Of a stretch of DNA of 64,000 nucleotides, positions 8,719-17,491 are shown in pieces; the first letter of the stretch is position 1, and every line of letters starts with the position of its first letter. Location: contig NZ_JAPDOD010000003.1 of NCBI RefSeq assembly GCF_027587205.1, positions 357,795-421,794 on the forward strand, given 5' to 3'. This DNA is from Solirubrobacter ginsenosidimutans (GTDB lineage Bacteria; Actinomycetota; Thermoleophilia; Solirubrobacterales; Solirubrobacteraceae). Below the pieces are notes generated by a model. The model was not told the DNA's origin and ran no database searches. It saw nothing but the letters and a program-made list of their open reading frames with translations. Position numbers and translations under genes: made by a program.

Positions 8719-9512
8719 ACCCCCGCGACGACAGCCGGCGACCTTCTCGGCTGCTCACCGCGGCCGAGGAGGTCGCACTCGCACGGCGGGTGGAACGCGG
8801 AGACCTCGCAGCCAAGGAGACGATGATCGAGAGCAATCTGCGGTTGGTGCACGCGGTGGCGAGAACGTACCGCGGAAGCGGGGTTCCGTTCGCGGATCTG
8901 GTTCAAGAGGGGACGCTCGGTCTGGTGCGCGCCGTCGAACGGTTCGATCCTCGCCGCGGGCTGCGGTTCTCGACGTACGCGATGTGGTGGATCCGGCATT
9001 CGATCCATGACGCCGTCGCGGATTCGCGGATGATCCGAATCCCGCCCAAGGCGCGTCAGCAGCTCGCCGCGGTGCGGCGCGCCGAGGCCGAGCTCGGGCG
9101 AACCGGCCCGCGGCACGCTTCAGATACGGCGATCTCGGAGCACGCGCATCTGAGCCCGCGAACCGTCCGTGCCTTGCGCAGCGCGGGAAGGGTCATCGCC
9201 TCATTGGACGAGCCGATCGGCGAGGACGCGGCGGTGCTGGGCGACGTCATGGCCGACGAGCGCGCGATCGATCCGGCGGAGAACGCGATCGCGAAGGAGA
9301 GCCGCCATGAGGTCGCCGCGATGCTGCGGCTGCTCCCGGAACGTCACCGCGAGGTGCTCATCCGTCGCTACGGGTTGGATGGCGGGCGCACCCACAGCCA
9401 CGAGGAGATCGGGGCGTGGCTGGGGGTGGGACCGGAACGCAGCCGCCAGATCGAGCGTGACGCACTGCACCGCCTGCGTGCGGTCGCGGCCCCGTCGGCG
9501 CGCGCGGCCTAG
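8715..9512 (+). CDS. Sigma-70 family RNA polymerase sigma factor (group 2-like)
   Basis: The 265-aa sigma factor starts at a GTG (8715) overlapping the LysR stop. Region 2 is complete: NLRLVHAVARTYRG, PFADLVQEGTLGLVRAVERFD and FSTYAMWWIRHSI (core binding and -10 recognition). Region 3 follows, and region 4 has the -35 helix-turn-helix (LLPERHREVLIRRYGLDGG, then EEIGAWLGVGPERSRQIE). It lacks the long region 1.1 of the housekeeping factor, which suggests an alternative group 2 factor. No anti-sigma gene is next to it. Being cotranslated with a LysR regulator is unusual and suggests joint control. Confidence 0.92.
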   Translation: MNPRDDSRRPSRLLTAAEEVALARRVERGDLAAKETMIESNLRLVHAVARTYRGSGVPFADLVQEGTLGLVRAVERFDPRRGLRFSTYAMWWIRHSIHDAVADSRMIRIPPKARQQLAAVRRAEAELGRTGPRHASDTAISEHAHLSPRTVRALRSAGRVIASLDEPIGEDAAVLGDVMADERAIDPAENAIAKESRHEVAAMLRLLPERHREVLIRRYGLDGGRTHSHEEIGAWLGVGPERSRQIERDALHRLRAVAAPSARAA

Positions 9513-9522
9513 CGATGCCTCC

Positions 9523-10290
9523 TCAGCGTCCGTGCCACACCGGGGCGCGCTTGTCCTTGAACGCCCGCGCCCCCTCGTGGGCGTCATCGCTCGCGATCAA
9601 TCCGGCGACGAGGGGGTCCTGCGCCGCGAACGCGTCCTCGTCATCCAATCCTTCGGCGGCGCGCACGATCCGCTTGACGGCCGCCAGCGCCAACGGCGCG
9701 TTGCGGGCCACGCGTGTGGCCAGCTCCCGCGCCTCGTCCAGCGCGGCGCCGGATGCGGTCAACGTCGTGACGAGCCCGAACCGGCCGGCCTCGGCGGCGG
9801 GCAAAGGCTCGCCCGTGAGCAGGACGCGGAGCGCGACGTGGTACGGGACGCGTTGCGGCAGCCTGATCAGGCCTCCCTCGGAGGCGACGAGTCCCCGGGT
9901 GACCTCGGGGAAGCCGAACTTCGCATCCTCGGCGGCGACGATCAGGTCGCAGGCCAGCGCGAGCTCGAAGCCGCCGCCGAGCGCCCAGCCCTCGACGGCG
10001 GCGATCAGTGGCTTGCGCACCGTCGCTCGCGTCAAGCCGCCGAACCCGCGGCCCGGAAGGGTCGGAACCTCGCCCGCGGCGAACGCCTTCAGATCCATCC
10101 CAGCGCAGAACGTGCCACCCGCCCCGGTCAGCACGCCCACCGAGAGGTGCGGGTCCGCGTCGAGCCGATCGACCGCCGCCGCGAGCTGGACGGCGACCTC
10201 ATGGTTGACCGCGTTCTTCTGGGCGGAGCGGTTGATGGTGATGATCAGCACGCCGTCGTGAGGCTCGGCGAGCACGAGATCCGTCGGCAT
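9523..10290 (-). CDS. Enoyl-CoA hydratase/isomerase (module A)
   Basis: The 255-aa crotonase-fold enzyme hydrates 2-enoyl-CoA to 3-hydroxyacyl-CoA. The oxyanion-hole region GGTFCAGMDLKAF and the catalytic region GGGFELALACDLIVAAEDAKFGFPEV are intact. The start ATG (10290) overlaps the CoA-transferase stop as TGATG, so translation is coupled. A GTG one codon upstream is possible. The gene at 52467-53222 is a close paralogue in the same relative position, so this is one half of a duplicated module. Convergent with the sigma factor gene, 10 bases away. Confidence 0.92.
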   Translation of the reverse strand: MPTDLVLAEPHDGVLIITINRSAQKNAVNHEVAVQLAAAVDRLDADPHLSVGVLTGAGGTFCAGMDLKAFAAGEVPTLPGRGFGGLTRATVRKPLIAAVEGWALGGGFELALACDLIVAAEDAKFGFPEVTRGLVASEGGLIRLPQRVPYHVALRVLLTGEPLPAAEAGRFGLVTTLTASGAALDEARELATRVARNAPLALAAVKRIVRAAEGLDDEDAFAAQDPLVAGLIASDDAHEGARAFKDKRAPVWHGR

Positions 10291-11507
10291 CACGCTGCCT
10301 CCTGCTTCGTCGCTGCTGGGATGACGCCCGTGGTGCGCAGTCGCGCGATCTCGGCGCTGCTGAACCCGAGCTCGCCGAGCACCTCGTCGTTGTGTTCGCC
10401 GAGCTCCGGGGCGCGCGTCGCGCGCGCCTTCGTGAGCCCGCGGACGGTGACCGGGCTGCTCACGGTCTCAGCCAGCTCACCGACACCGTCCAGGGGCACG
10501 ACCATCTCGTTGGCGCGCAGCTGCGGGTCGGCGGCAACCTCCTCGGGCGTCTGGATGACGCCGTAGGTGATATGCGCGCGATCGAGCACGTCTTGCCAGT
10601 GCGCCAGCGACTGCGAGCGGAACGCCGCGTCGAGGAGGTCGGTCAGCTCCGCGGAGTGCTTCGCCATGGCGTGCGCGTCGGCAAAGCGCGGGTCCGCGGG
10701 CAGCTCGGGATGCCCGACCGCCTTCGCGAGGCCTGGCCAGTGTGGCGGGGAGGCGACGAGCATGAACCAGCGGCCGTCGGAGGACTGGTACGGGTTGATG
10801 AGCGGGTTCGTGGGTGCGTTCGGGTTGTGCAGGCCGTACGACCGGCCGCCGGCGAGGGCGCCGGTGACGAAGGTTCCGGCCGCCCACACACCCCCGGCGA
10901 GCAGCGAGGTGCCGACGCTCGTGCCCTTCCCGGTGCGCTCGCGGTGGTAGATCGCGGTCACGATCGCCGCGTAGAGCCCGATCGCCGACGCGTAGTCGCC
11001 GCTGCCGGGGACCGGTACCGTCGGCGGCGCTCCTGCGTCGCGGGTCGACGACAGCAGCCCGCTGCGCGACCAGTAGGCGGTCAGGTCGAAGCCCGGCAGC
11101 TTGGCGTCCGGGCCGGCATCCCCGAACCCGGTGACATCGGCGTAGACGACGCGCGGATTCCACGCGCTGACCTGCTCGTAGCCCAGGTGCAGCTCCTCGC
11201 GGGCGCCGTGGGGCGCGTTCGTGATCACGACGTCCGCCCACTCCACGAGCCGCTGGAGGATGGTGGTCCCGCCTGGAGACTTGAGGTCGATGCACATCCC
11301 GCGCTTGTTGTGATTGGCGAGATGCCAGGAGTAGTTCGCATGCGCCCGCGGGCTCGGCGGCACGCTGCTCAGCACCCGCTGGAGATCGCCGGCCGGCGGT
11401 TCGACCTTGATCACGTCGGCGCCGAAGTCCGCGAGCACGGTCGCGGCAGCCGGTCCGGCGATGAAGCTGGCGGCGTCGAGGACCTTCAGGCCCGAGAATA
11501 CGGTCAT
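10290..11507 (-). CDS. Type III (CaiB/BaiF) CoA-transferase (module A)
   Basis: The 405-aa enzyme moves CoA between carboxylic acids. The family N-terminus LKVLDAASFIAGPAAATVLADFGADVIKVE is clear, and the catalytic Asp is in PGSGDY at residue 171. Length is typical. It sits between an acyl-CoA dehydrogenase (4-base gap) and an enoyl-CoA hydratase (TGATG overlap). This fits activation of a short or substituted carboxylic acid to its CoA ester followed by desaturation and hydration. The acid cannot be named; carnitine-like substrates and glutarate are possible by family. The paralogue is at 51241-52467. Confidence 0.92.
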   Translation of the reverse strand: MTVFSGLKVLDAASFIAGPAAATVLADFGADVIKVEPPAGDLQRVLSSVPPSPRAHANYSWHLANHNKRGMCIDLKSPGGTTILQRLVEWADVVITNAPHGAREELHLGYEQVSAWNPRVVYADVTGFGDAGPDAKLPGFDLTAYWSRSGLLSSTRDAGAPPTVPVPGSGDYASAIGLYAAIVTAIYHRERTGKGTSVGTSLLAGGVWAAGTFVTGALAGGRSYGLHNPNAPTNPLINPYQSSDGRWFMLVASPPHWPGLAKAVGHPELPADPRFADAHAMAKHSAELTDLLDAAFRSQSLAHWQDVLDRAHITYGVIQTPEEVAADPQLRANEMVVPLDGVGELAETVSSPVTVRGLTKARATRAPELGEHNDEVLGELGFSSAEIARLRTTGVIPAATKQEAA

Positions 11508-11511
11508 CGTC

Positions 11512-12747
11512 TCACCCCACGAAGGCGCTGAGGCCGGTCACCGAGCGCCCGACGATGAGGGTCTGCATCTCGCGCGTGCCCTCATAGGAGTAGATCGCCT
11601 CGGCGTCGGCCACGAAGCGGCCGATGTTGTAGTCCAGCACGATCCCGTTGCCGCCCAGCAGTTCGCGGGCCCAGCTCACCGTCTCGCGCATCCGCACCGT
11701 GCAGTAGGCCTTCGCGAGCCCCGAATGCTCGTCTTTGTAGACGCCCGCGTCCTGCAGTTGGGCCAGGCGGACCATCATGCCGAACGACGCCGTGGCGTTG
11801 CCCAGCATCTTCACAAGCAGATCCTGCACGAGCTGGAACTTGCCGATCGGCCGTCCGAACTGCTCGCGCTCCTTGGCGTACTGGAGCGCGATCTCGTACG
11901 CCGCCAGCGTCATGCCCACCGCTTCCCAGGCCACGCCGCTACGCGTCTGGCGCAGGATCTTGGCGGTGTCCTTGAACGAGTTCGCGTGCTGGAGACGGTT
12001 GGCCTCCGGAACCCGGCAGTCTTCGAGCGTGATGTCGGCGTTCTGGACGATCCGCAGCGCGATCTTGCGCTCGATCTTCGTCGCGCTGAATCCGGGGGTG
12101 CCCTTCTCGACGATGAACCCCAGGACCTGATCGGTCTCGGCGTCGCGGGCCCAGATGATCACCACGTCGGCGAAGGTTCCGTGGCCGATCCAGCGCTTGG
12201 CTCCGTCGAGGATCCATGCGTCGCCGTCGCGGCGCGCGGTCGTCGCCATCCCGCCCGCGACATCCGACCCGCCATGCGGCTCGGTCAAGCCGAATGCGCC
12301 GATCTTCTCGAAGCGGCTCATGGCCGGCAGCCACGCGCGTTGCTGCGCCGCGGAGCCGCAGGCGAGGATGCTTCCCATGGCCAGCCCGGTGTGTACGCCG
12401 AAGCCTGTCGCCACCGACGCGTCAGCGTGCGCGAGCTCCATCGCGATCATTCCCTGAAGCAGGTTGCTCGGCTTGTCCTGTGCGGATGCCGGGTCCGCCC
12501 AGTCCGTCAGCCCGAGCTTCGCGAAGCCGTCGAAGAGCTGGAACGGAAACTCGGCGCGGGCCCAGTACTCGTCCACGATCGGCGCGACCTCGGTGCGCAG
12601 GAACTCACGCAACCGGCCGATCGCCGCCTTCTCCGTGTCGGACAGCAGGTCCTCGTACGCATAGAAATCGCCCGGCAGCGGCCCGGGATGCAAGTGCGGA
12701 GTGGGCGCCTTCGGCAGCGTCGCCGCAGCGGTCGTCGAATGAGTCAT
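11512..12747 (-). CDS. Acyl-CoA dehydrogenase, GCDH/ACX4-like (module A)
   Basis: The 411-aa flavoprotein oxidises acyl-CoA to 2-enoyl-CoA. FGLTEPHGGSDVAGG and ARELLGGNGIVLDYNIGRF are acyl-CoA dehydrogenase signatures. The base Glu is in YSYEGTREMQTLIVGR near the C-terminus. The N-terminal block (FYAYEDLL, EVAPIVDEYW, AEFPFQL) and KRWIGHGTFADVVIIWAR resemble the glutaryl-CoA dehydrogenase / plant ACX4 clade. Decarboxylating versus plain dehydrogenation is not decided. First gene of the module A operon; the promoter faces LysR across 107 bases. The copy at 50021-51241 is largely identical by eye. Confidence 0.93.
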   Translation of the reverse strand: MTHSTTAAATLPKAPTPHLHPGPLPGDFYAYEDLLSDTEKAAIGRLREFLRTEVAPIVDEYWARAEFPFQLFDGFAKLGLTDWADPASAQDKPSNLLQGMIAMELAHADASVATGFGVHTGLAMGSILACGSAAQQRAWLPAMSRFEKIGAFGLTEPHGGSDVAGGMATTARRDGDAWILDGAKRWIGHGTFADVVIIWARDAETDQVLGFIVEKGTPGFSATKIERKIALRIVQNADITLEDCRVPEANRLQHANSFKDTAKILRQTRSGVAWEAVGMTLAAYEIALQYAKEREQFGRPIGKFQLVQDLLVKMLGNATASFGMMVRLAQLQDAGVYKDEHSGLAKAYCTVRMRETVSWARELLGGNGIVLDYNIGRFVADAEAIYSYEGTREMQTLIVGRSVTGLSAFVG

Positions 12748-12797
12748 CCGACGACCATGAGTCCGTCATGAGGCACGAGCTAGAGGTTCTACGTATC

Positions 12798-12843
12798 GGC
12801 GTCTCAGACGCCGTGTCTGGCGGGTGTGGCACACCTGCCACAC
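12798..12843. promoter_or_regulatory. Two palindromic sites between module A and its LysR gene
   Basis: GGCGTCT-C-AGACGCC at 12798-12812 is a perfect interrupted palindrome. At 12824-12843, arms GTGTGGCA and TGCCACAC flank a 4-base spacer (CACC), 8 of 8 pairs. Both lie in the 107-base divergent spacer, the second only 11 bases before the LysR start. This arrangement, a recognition site plus an autoregulatory site over the regulator's own start, is typical for LysR regulators that control a divergent operon. Binding itself is inference. Confidence 0.6.
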
Positions 12844-12854
12844 ATCGTTTCCTC

Positions 12855-13772
12855 ATGGAACTCCGTCATCTGAGGTATTTCGTCGCCGTCGCCGAGGAGC
12901 TGCACTTCCGCCGCGCCGCCGAGCAGCTGCACGTGGCACAACCTGCAGTCAGCGAGCAGATCCGCAAGCTCGAAGCCGAGCTCGGCGTCACGCTGCTCAA
13001 TCGCACCCACCGCGACGTGTCGCTCACGGTCGCGGGCGCGGCGCTGCTGGAGGAGGCCCGCGTGGTGCTCCGCCAAGCCGACGTCGCGGTGCAGGCCGCG
13101 CGCACGGCCCAGCAGGGACAGCTCGGCCGGCTGCACGTCGGCTACCTCGCTGATTCGCTGCCTGCCAGCATCCCGCGGGCGCTCGCCAGGTTCCGGATCG
13201 CCGCACCTGGCATCGAGGTGCTGCTGCGCGCCGGGCCGGCGTCGCGGCTCGCGAAGGACGTGAGCGACGGCACGCTCGACCTCGCCATCCTCTGCCTGCC
13301 CGCGCCCGTCGGCGACCTCCGGGTGACAGGGTTGGGTACCGAGACCGCCGTGGTCGCGCTACCGGCCACCGATCGGCTCGCGGCGTACCCGAGCGTCTCA
13401 CCGAGACAGATCGGCGAGCGCCAGCTCGTTCTGCTCCCGCGCGCGCACAACCCGGGGTTTCACGACGGCGTCGTCGCCGCGTGGCGCACCGCCGGCCTCA
13501 TGCCGGCCTACCTCGACACGGCACAGGCTGACATCGGGCACGCGCAACTGGCCGTGGCCTCCGGGGCGGGCGTCGCGGTGCTGCCTGCCTCGAGCGCGGA
13601 GCGCGTGGCGGTCCCCGGCGTACGCATCGTGCCGCTGCAAGGTGGCCCCACGTGTGAGATCGCGATCGTCTCGCGTCCGCAGGCGTCCACGAGGGTCGCC
13701 GGTTTCATCGCGCTCGCGGAGCGTCTCGCTCACGCCGAGACCAAGCGCCAGTCGCTGGCGGTCGCGGCCTGA
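12855..13772 (+). CDS. LysR-family regulator of module A (likely)
   Basis: The 305-aa regulator begins MELRHLRYFVAVAEELHFRRAAEQLHVAQPAVSEQIRKLE, the canonical LysR helix-turn-helix at residues 1-60, then an effector-binding domain. The start is unambiguous from the family N-terminus. It is divergent from the acyl-CoA dehydrogenase operon and faces it across palindromic sites, so control of module A by a pathway acid or CoA ester is likely. Module B has no matching LysR gene in the window. It is convergent with an acyl-CoA ligase gene, and a GC hairpin lies between the two stops. Confidence 0.92.
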   Translation: MELRHLRYFVAVAEELHFRRAAEQLHVAQPAVSEQIRKLEAELGVTLLNRTHRDVSLTVAGAALLEEARVVLRQADVAVQAARTAQQGQLGRLHVGYLADSLPASIPRALARFRIAAPGIEVLLRAGPASRLAKDVSDGTLDLAILCLPAPVGDLRVTGLGTETAVVALPATDRLAAYPSVSPRQIGERQLVLLPRAHNPGFHDGVVAAWRTAGLMPAYLDTAQADIGHAQLAVASGAGVAVLPASSAERVAVPGVRIVPLQGGPTCEIAIVSRPQASTRVAGFIALAERLAHAETKRQSLAVAA

Positions 13773-13781
13773 CCGGCGGCG

Positions 13782-13803
13782 GGGCGGCGGCTCTGCGCCG
13801 CCC
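13782..13803. terminator. GC hairpin between convergent LysR and ligase genes
   Basis: GGGCGGCG and CGCCGCCC form an 8-bp perfect stem with a 6-base loop (GCTCTG). It lies just after the LysR stop (13772) and before the ligase stop (13815), so it can serve both strands. There is no U-tract, as is common for high-GC actinobacterial terminators. Confidence 0.55.
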
Positions 13804-13814
13804 GCCACGGTCGC

Positions 13815-15284
13815 CTATGTTGCCGCGAGGAGGCGGAGCGAGGGCTTGTCGATCTTGCCCACGGCGTTCTTCGGGAGGGTCTCGAGCAGCTCGATGGCCA
13901 CCGGCCGCTTATACCTCGCCAGACGCTCGACGCAGAGGTCGTGCAGCTCGCCCACGCCGGCGTCGGCCTCCGGACGCAACGCGACGTAGGCGACGACGAC
14001 CTCGCCGAGCACGCCGTCGGGCCGGCCGACGACGGCGGCCTCGAGCACCGCGTCGTGGCTGTAGAGAACGGTCTCGATCTCCTTGGGATAGATGTTCTCG
14101 CCGCCCCGGATGATCATGTCCTTGATGCGGTCGACGATCCGCAGGTAGCCATCGGGGTCGAAGACGCCGACGTCGCCGCTGTGCAGCCAGCCGTCGACAA
14201 CCGTCTTCGCCGTGTCCTCGGGCCGGTTGAGGTAGCCGCGCATGACGTTCGCTCCGCGGATGACGACCTCGCCGCGCTCGCCCTGAGGCACCGGGTCGCC
14301 GTTGGAGTCGACGACGCGCACCTCCTGCCCCGGCAGCGGGAGCCCGACGGTGCCGGGCTTGCGCACGCCGTCGTAGGGGTTCAGCGTCGAGGCGCACGAG
14401 CCCTCGGACAGCCCGTAGCCCTCGACGAGCACGACGCCGAGCGTGCGCTCCACGCGCGCGATCAGCTCTGCGGGCATCGGCGCGGCGCCGCACACCACGA
14501 GCCGCAGCGATGCGGTGTCGGCGGAGCCGGCTTCCGGCAGCGAGGTCAGCATCGCGTAGATCGCCGGGACGGCCGAGAAGTACGTCGGCCGGACCCGCTC
14601 GACCAGGCCGAAGAACGTCTTCGGGCTGAACCGGCCGGCGACGGTCACGCGGCCGCCCGCAAGCAGGGGCGTGAGGGTGCCGACGACGATGCCGTTGACG
14701 TGGAAGAGCGGCAGGATCAGGAGGCTGTGGTCGGCGGCGCTCATTCCCAGCCCGGCGCGCGTCATCTCGGTCATCGCGGCGAGGTTCGCGTGATCGAGCA
14801 TCACGCCCTTCGGCTTGCCGGTCGTCCCGCTCGTGTAGATCAGCAGTGCGAGCGCGCCGGGCTCGACCGCTGCGGGCTCGGCGTGGAGCGCGGGCTCGGC
14901 AGCGAGTGCGCCGACCTCGACGACGGTCGCGTCGAGGTCGAGCCCTTCGCCGATGACCAGTTTGGCCCCGGCGTCGTCGACCTGGTACTGCATCTCGGAG
15001 GTGGTGAGCGCGGGGTTGACCGGCGTCGCCGCGGCGCCGACGCGCCACGCGGCGAACAGCGTGACGATCAACTCGACCCTGTTCGGGAGGGCGACGGCGA
15101 CGACGTCGCCCGCACCCACACCCATGCGGACGAGCAGGGCGGCGGCGCGCGCGACGCGATCCGCGAACGCGGTGTTGTCGAGCGTGACGGTGTCGTCGGC
15201 GATCGCCCGGCCGTCCGGCTGGGCGGCGGCACGGGTCTCCGGCAGCGCGGCCAATGGGACGGTGACGGTTTCGGGTAGGGACAT
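13815..15284 (-). CDS. AMP-forming acyl-CoA ligase
   Basis: The 489-aa ANL-superfamily enzyme makes an acyl-adenylate and then an acyl-CoA. The P-loop-like motif IYTSGTTGKPKGVM spans residues 149-162; VEGYGLSEGS and HSGDVG mark the core; and the C-terminal catalytic Lys is in LPKNAVGKIDK. ATG 15284 (MSLPETVTV) is preferred over the longer in-frame extension, which lacks family character. It follows NDH-2 on the same strand with a 63-base gap, so a loose operon is possible. Substrate unknown; the neighbouring fatty-acid-type genes suggest a carboxylic acid feeding module A. Confidence 0.92.
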   Translation of the reverse strand: MSLPETVTVPLAALPETRAAAQPDGRAIADDTVTLDNTAFADRVARAAALLVRMGVGAGDVVAVALPNRVELIVTLFAAWRVGAAATPVNPALTTSEMQYQVDDAGAKLVIGEGLDLDATVVEVGALAAEPALHAEPAAVEPGALALLIYTSGTTGKPKGVMLDHANLAAMTEMTRAGLGMSAADHSLLILPLFHVNGIVVGTLTPLLAGGRVTVAGRFSPKTFFGLVERVRPTYFSAVPAIYAMLTSLPEAGSADTASLRLVVCGAAPMPAELIARVERTLGVVLVEGYGLSEGSCASTLNPYDGVRKPGTVGLPLPGQEVRVVDSNGDPVPQGERGEVVIRGANVMRGYLNRPEDTAKTVVDGWLHSGDVGVFDPDGYLRIVDRIKDMIIRGGENIYPKEIETVLYSHDAVLEAAVVGRPDGVLGEVVVAYVALRPEADAGVGELHDLCVERLARYKRPVAIELLETLPKNAVGKIDKPSLRLLAAT

Positions 15285-15347
15285 GGCGTTCCTCGTGTTC
15301 GGTGGTTCGCAATCGGCAGCCAACCTACGCGCGGGCAGACAGCGCAC

Positions 15348-16718
15348 CTATGGGACGTCACGACGAAGTTCATCGATGCGTTGGGGCGTCGCCACAAGCC
15401 GCTGCGCGAGTTCGAGCGAGCCCCGCGCGCGCACCTGCTGCAGCGTGATCGTCCGCTCGGCGCGACCCCGGCCGGCGAAGCTGATCGCCCAATGGAAGAC
15501 GGCGCTCACCCGATTCTTGAAGCCGGTGAGGAACGCGAGATGCACGACGAGCCACAGCAGCCACGCGGGCGAGCCGGAGAGCCGGATCCGCCCGCGCTGC
15601 GCGACCGCGAACGAGCGCGACACCGCGGCGAGGCTCCCGCGGTCGCGGTACTTCAACGGCCGCGGCTCGCCACGGCCGCGCACCGCGCGCACGATCTCGC
15701 CCGCCGCGTGGCGGCCTGACTGCAGCGCCACCTGGGCCATGCCGGGGAGCCCCTGGAGCGCCATCATGTCGCCGACGACGAAGACCTCCGGATGCCCGGG
15801 CAGGCTGCAGTTCGCCGTCACCTCGACGCGGCCGCCGCGGTCCAGCCGCGCCCCGCTCGCCTCGGCCAGCAGCTCGCCGAGCGGCGAGGCGTGGACGCCG
15901 GCGGCCCAGATCTTCGTCCTTGCCTCGATCCGCCCGCCGGCGAGGTCGAGCCCCTCGCGGTCGACGTGCTCGACGCGTTCTCCGAGCCGCAGCTCGACCC
16001 CGAGCCGGGTCAGCTCCTCCGCCGCCTTCCCCGAGAGCCTCTCGTCGTAGGGCGTGAGCAGGCGGTCGACCGCGTCGACGACCACGATCCGCGCCTCGGC
16101 GGGGTCGATCCGGCGAAAGTTCGAGCGCAGGGTCGTGCGCGCGAGCTCGGCGACCTGCCCGGCGAGCTCGACCCCGGTCGGGCCGCCGCCGACGATCACG
16201 AACGTCAGCCACGCGGCGCGCGCGATCGGATCGTCCTCGACCTCGGCCAGCTCGAAGGCGCCGAAGATGCGCCCGCGGACCTCGAGCGCGTCGTCGATCG
16301 TCTTCAGGCCGGGCGCATGGGCGGCGAACTCGTCGTGCCCGTAGTAGGACGTGCCGGCGCCGGCGGCGACGATCAGGCTGTCATAGGGGGTGGAGTGCTC
16401 ATTTTCGGGCGAGCGCCACGTGACCGTGCGCGCCGCCAGGTCGAGTCCCGTCACCTCGCCGAACGCCACCCGCGCGTTGCGCTGGTAGCGCAGGATGTCG
16501 CGCGTCGGCGGCGCGATCTCGCCCTCGGACAGGATCCCGGTCGCCACCTGGTAGAGCAGCGGCTGGAACAGGTGGTGGGTCGTGCGGTCGATCACCGTCA
16601 CCTCGACCGGCGCGTGGTTGAGGCGCCGGACCGCGAACAGTCCGGCGAAACCCGAGCCGATGACCACGACGCGGTGGGCGGCGGAGGCGTCGCGCGGATG
16701 GGAGTTCGAAGTGGTCAT
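15348..16718 (-). CDS. ndh: Type II NADH dehydrogenase (NDH-2), copy A
   Basis: The 456-aa FAD enzyme passes electrons from NADH to quinone at the membrane without pumping protons. The N-terminal FAD motif VVVIGSGFAGLFAVRRL and the NDH-2 signature HHLFQPLLYQVATG are clear, with a second dinucleotide motif VIVGGGPTGVELAG for NADH. The C-terminal hydrophobic segment AWLLWLVVHLAFLTG is the membrane anchor typical of this family. ATG 16718 (MTTSNSHPRD) was chosen; upstream residues look non-native. The paralogue at 55062-56345 sits at the end of module B. Confidence 0.93.
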   Translation of the reverse strand: MTTSNSHPRDASAAHRVVVIGSGFAGLFAVRRLNHAPVEVTVIDRTTHHLFQPLLYQVATGILSEGEIAPPTRDILRYQRNARVAFGEVTGLDLAARTVTWRSPENEHSTPYDSLIVAAGAGTSYYGHDEFAAHAPGLKTIDDALEVRGRIFGAFELAEVEDDPIARAAWLTFVIVGGGPTGVELAGQVAELARTTLRSNFRRIDPAEARIVVVDAVDRLLTPYDERLSGKAAEELTRLGVELRLGERVEHVDREGLDLAGGRIEARTKIWAAGVHASPLGELLAEASGARLDRGGRVEVTANCSLPGHPEVFVVGDMMALQGLPGMAQVALQSGRHAAGEIVRAVRGRGEPRPLKYRDRGSLAAVSRSFAVAQRGRIRLSGSPAWLLWLVVHLAFLTGFKNRVSAVFHWAISFAGRGRAERTITLQQVRARGSLELAQRLVATPQRIDELRRDVP

Positions 16719-16808
16719 GCGCGTCCATGCGCGCGAGTGCCGCGCACGGGAAGACGAGTCACCGATCGGGGCGAGAGGATTCACGTATCGGAGCCAGAGG
16801 AGGACGCA

Positions 16809-17459
16809 ATGACCGAGGAAGCCGACCGCACGGGGCTCGCCGCCCGGCGCGTGATTGTGGGCATGTGCGGTGGCGCGGTCGCGGCGGCGCTCGCGCTCGT
16901 CGCGGGCGCGTCTTGGTCGGTCGCGGCACTGTGCGCCTCAGACGTCGCCTCGCTCGTCTTCGTCGTGTGGGTGTGGCTAGGCGTCGCCGGCGTCGACGCG
17001 GCGGGCAGCGCGCGGATCGCGCGCTCGGAGGACGCCTCGCGCGCCGCGGCCGAAGCGGTGCTGATCGGAGCGGGTGTCGCGAGCCTCATCGCCGTCGTGT
17101 TCACGTTCGCTGAGGCCGGAAATGCGCATGAGCCGCAGCGTGGCGTGCTGGCGGGGCTCGCGATCACGAGCATCGCGCTGGCCTGGACCTCGGTGCACAC
17201 GGTCTATGTCCTCCGCTACGCACGGCTGTACTACAGCCCGCCGGAGGGGGGCGTCGACTTCCACGGCGAGGCGCCCGACTACGGGGACTTCGCCTATCTC
17301 GCACTGTCGATCGGCATGACCTTCCAGGTCTCCGACACCGACCTCACCGGCAAGCGCATGCGGCGAGTGGCGCTCCGCCACGCGCTGCTCTCCTACGTCT
17401 TCGGCACGGTGATCGTCGCCACCACTGTCAGCTCGGCCGCCGCGCTGCTCGGAACCTGA
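16809..17459 (+). CDS. DUF1345 membrane protein
   Basis: The 216-aa protein has four to five predicted helices: AAALALVAGAS, ASLVFVVWVWLGV, a helix around ASLIAVVFTF, AGLAITSIALAW, and a C-terminal helix. The pattern GGVDFHGEAPDYGDFAYLALSIGMTFQVSDTD is characteristic of DUF1345, whose function is unknown. ATG 16809 is preceded by AGGAGG. It is divergent from ndh (91-base spacer), and the PucR-type regulator gene begins 33 bases after its stop, so the two are probably an operon. Confidence 0.88.
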   Translation: MTEEADRTGLAARRVIVGMCGGAVAAALALVAGASWSVAALCASDVASLVFVVWVWLGVAGVDAAGSARIARSEDASRAAAEAVLIGAGVASLIAVVFTFAEAGNAHEPQRGVLAGLAITSIALAWTSVHTVYVLRYARLYYSPPEGGVDFHGEAPDYGDFAYLALSIGMTFQVSDTDLTGKRMRRVALRHALLSYVFGTVIVATTVSSAAALLGT

Positions 17460-17491
17460 GCCCCCGATGGCATACGATCGGTGGTGAGGAG

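Noticed and set aside
9523..12747. Naming module A as a carnitine (cai) operon
   Set aside because: The CoA-transferase and hydratase families fit, but the dehydrogenase is GCDH/ACX4-like and no carnitine transporter or CaiC/CaiE genes are present, so gene symbols were not assigned.
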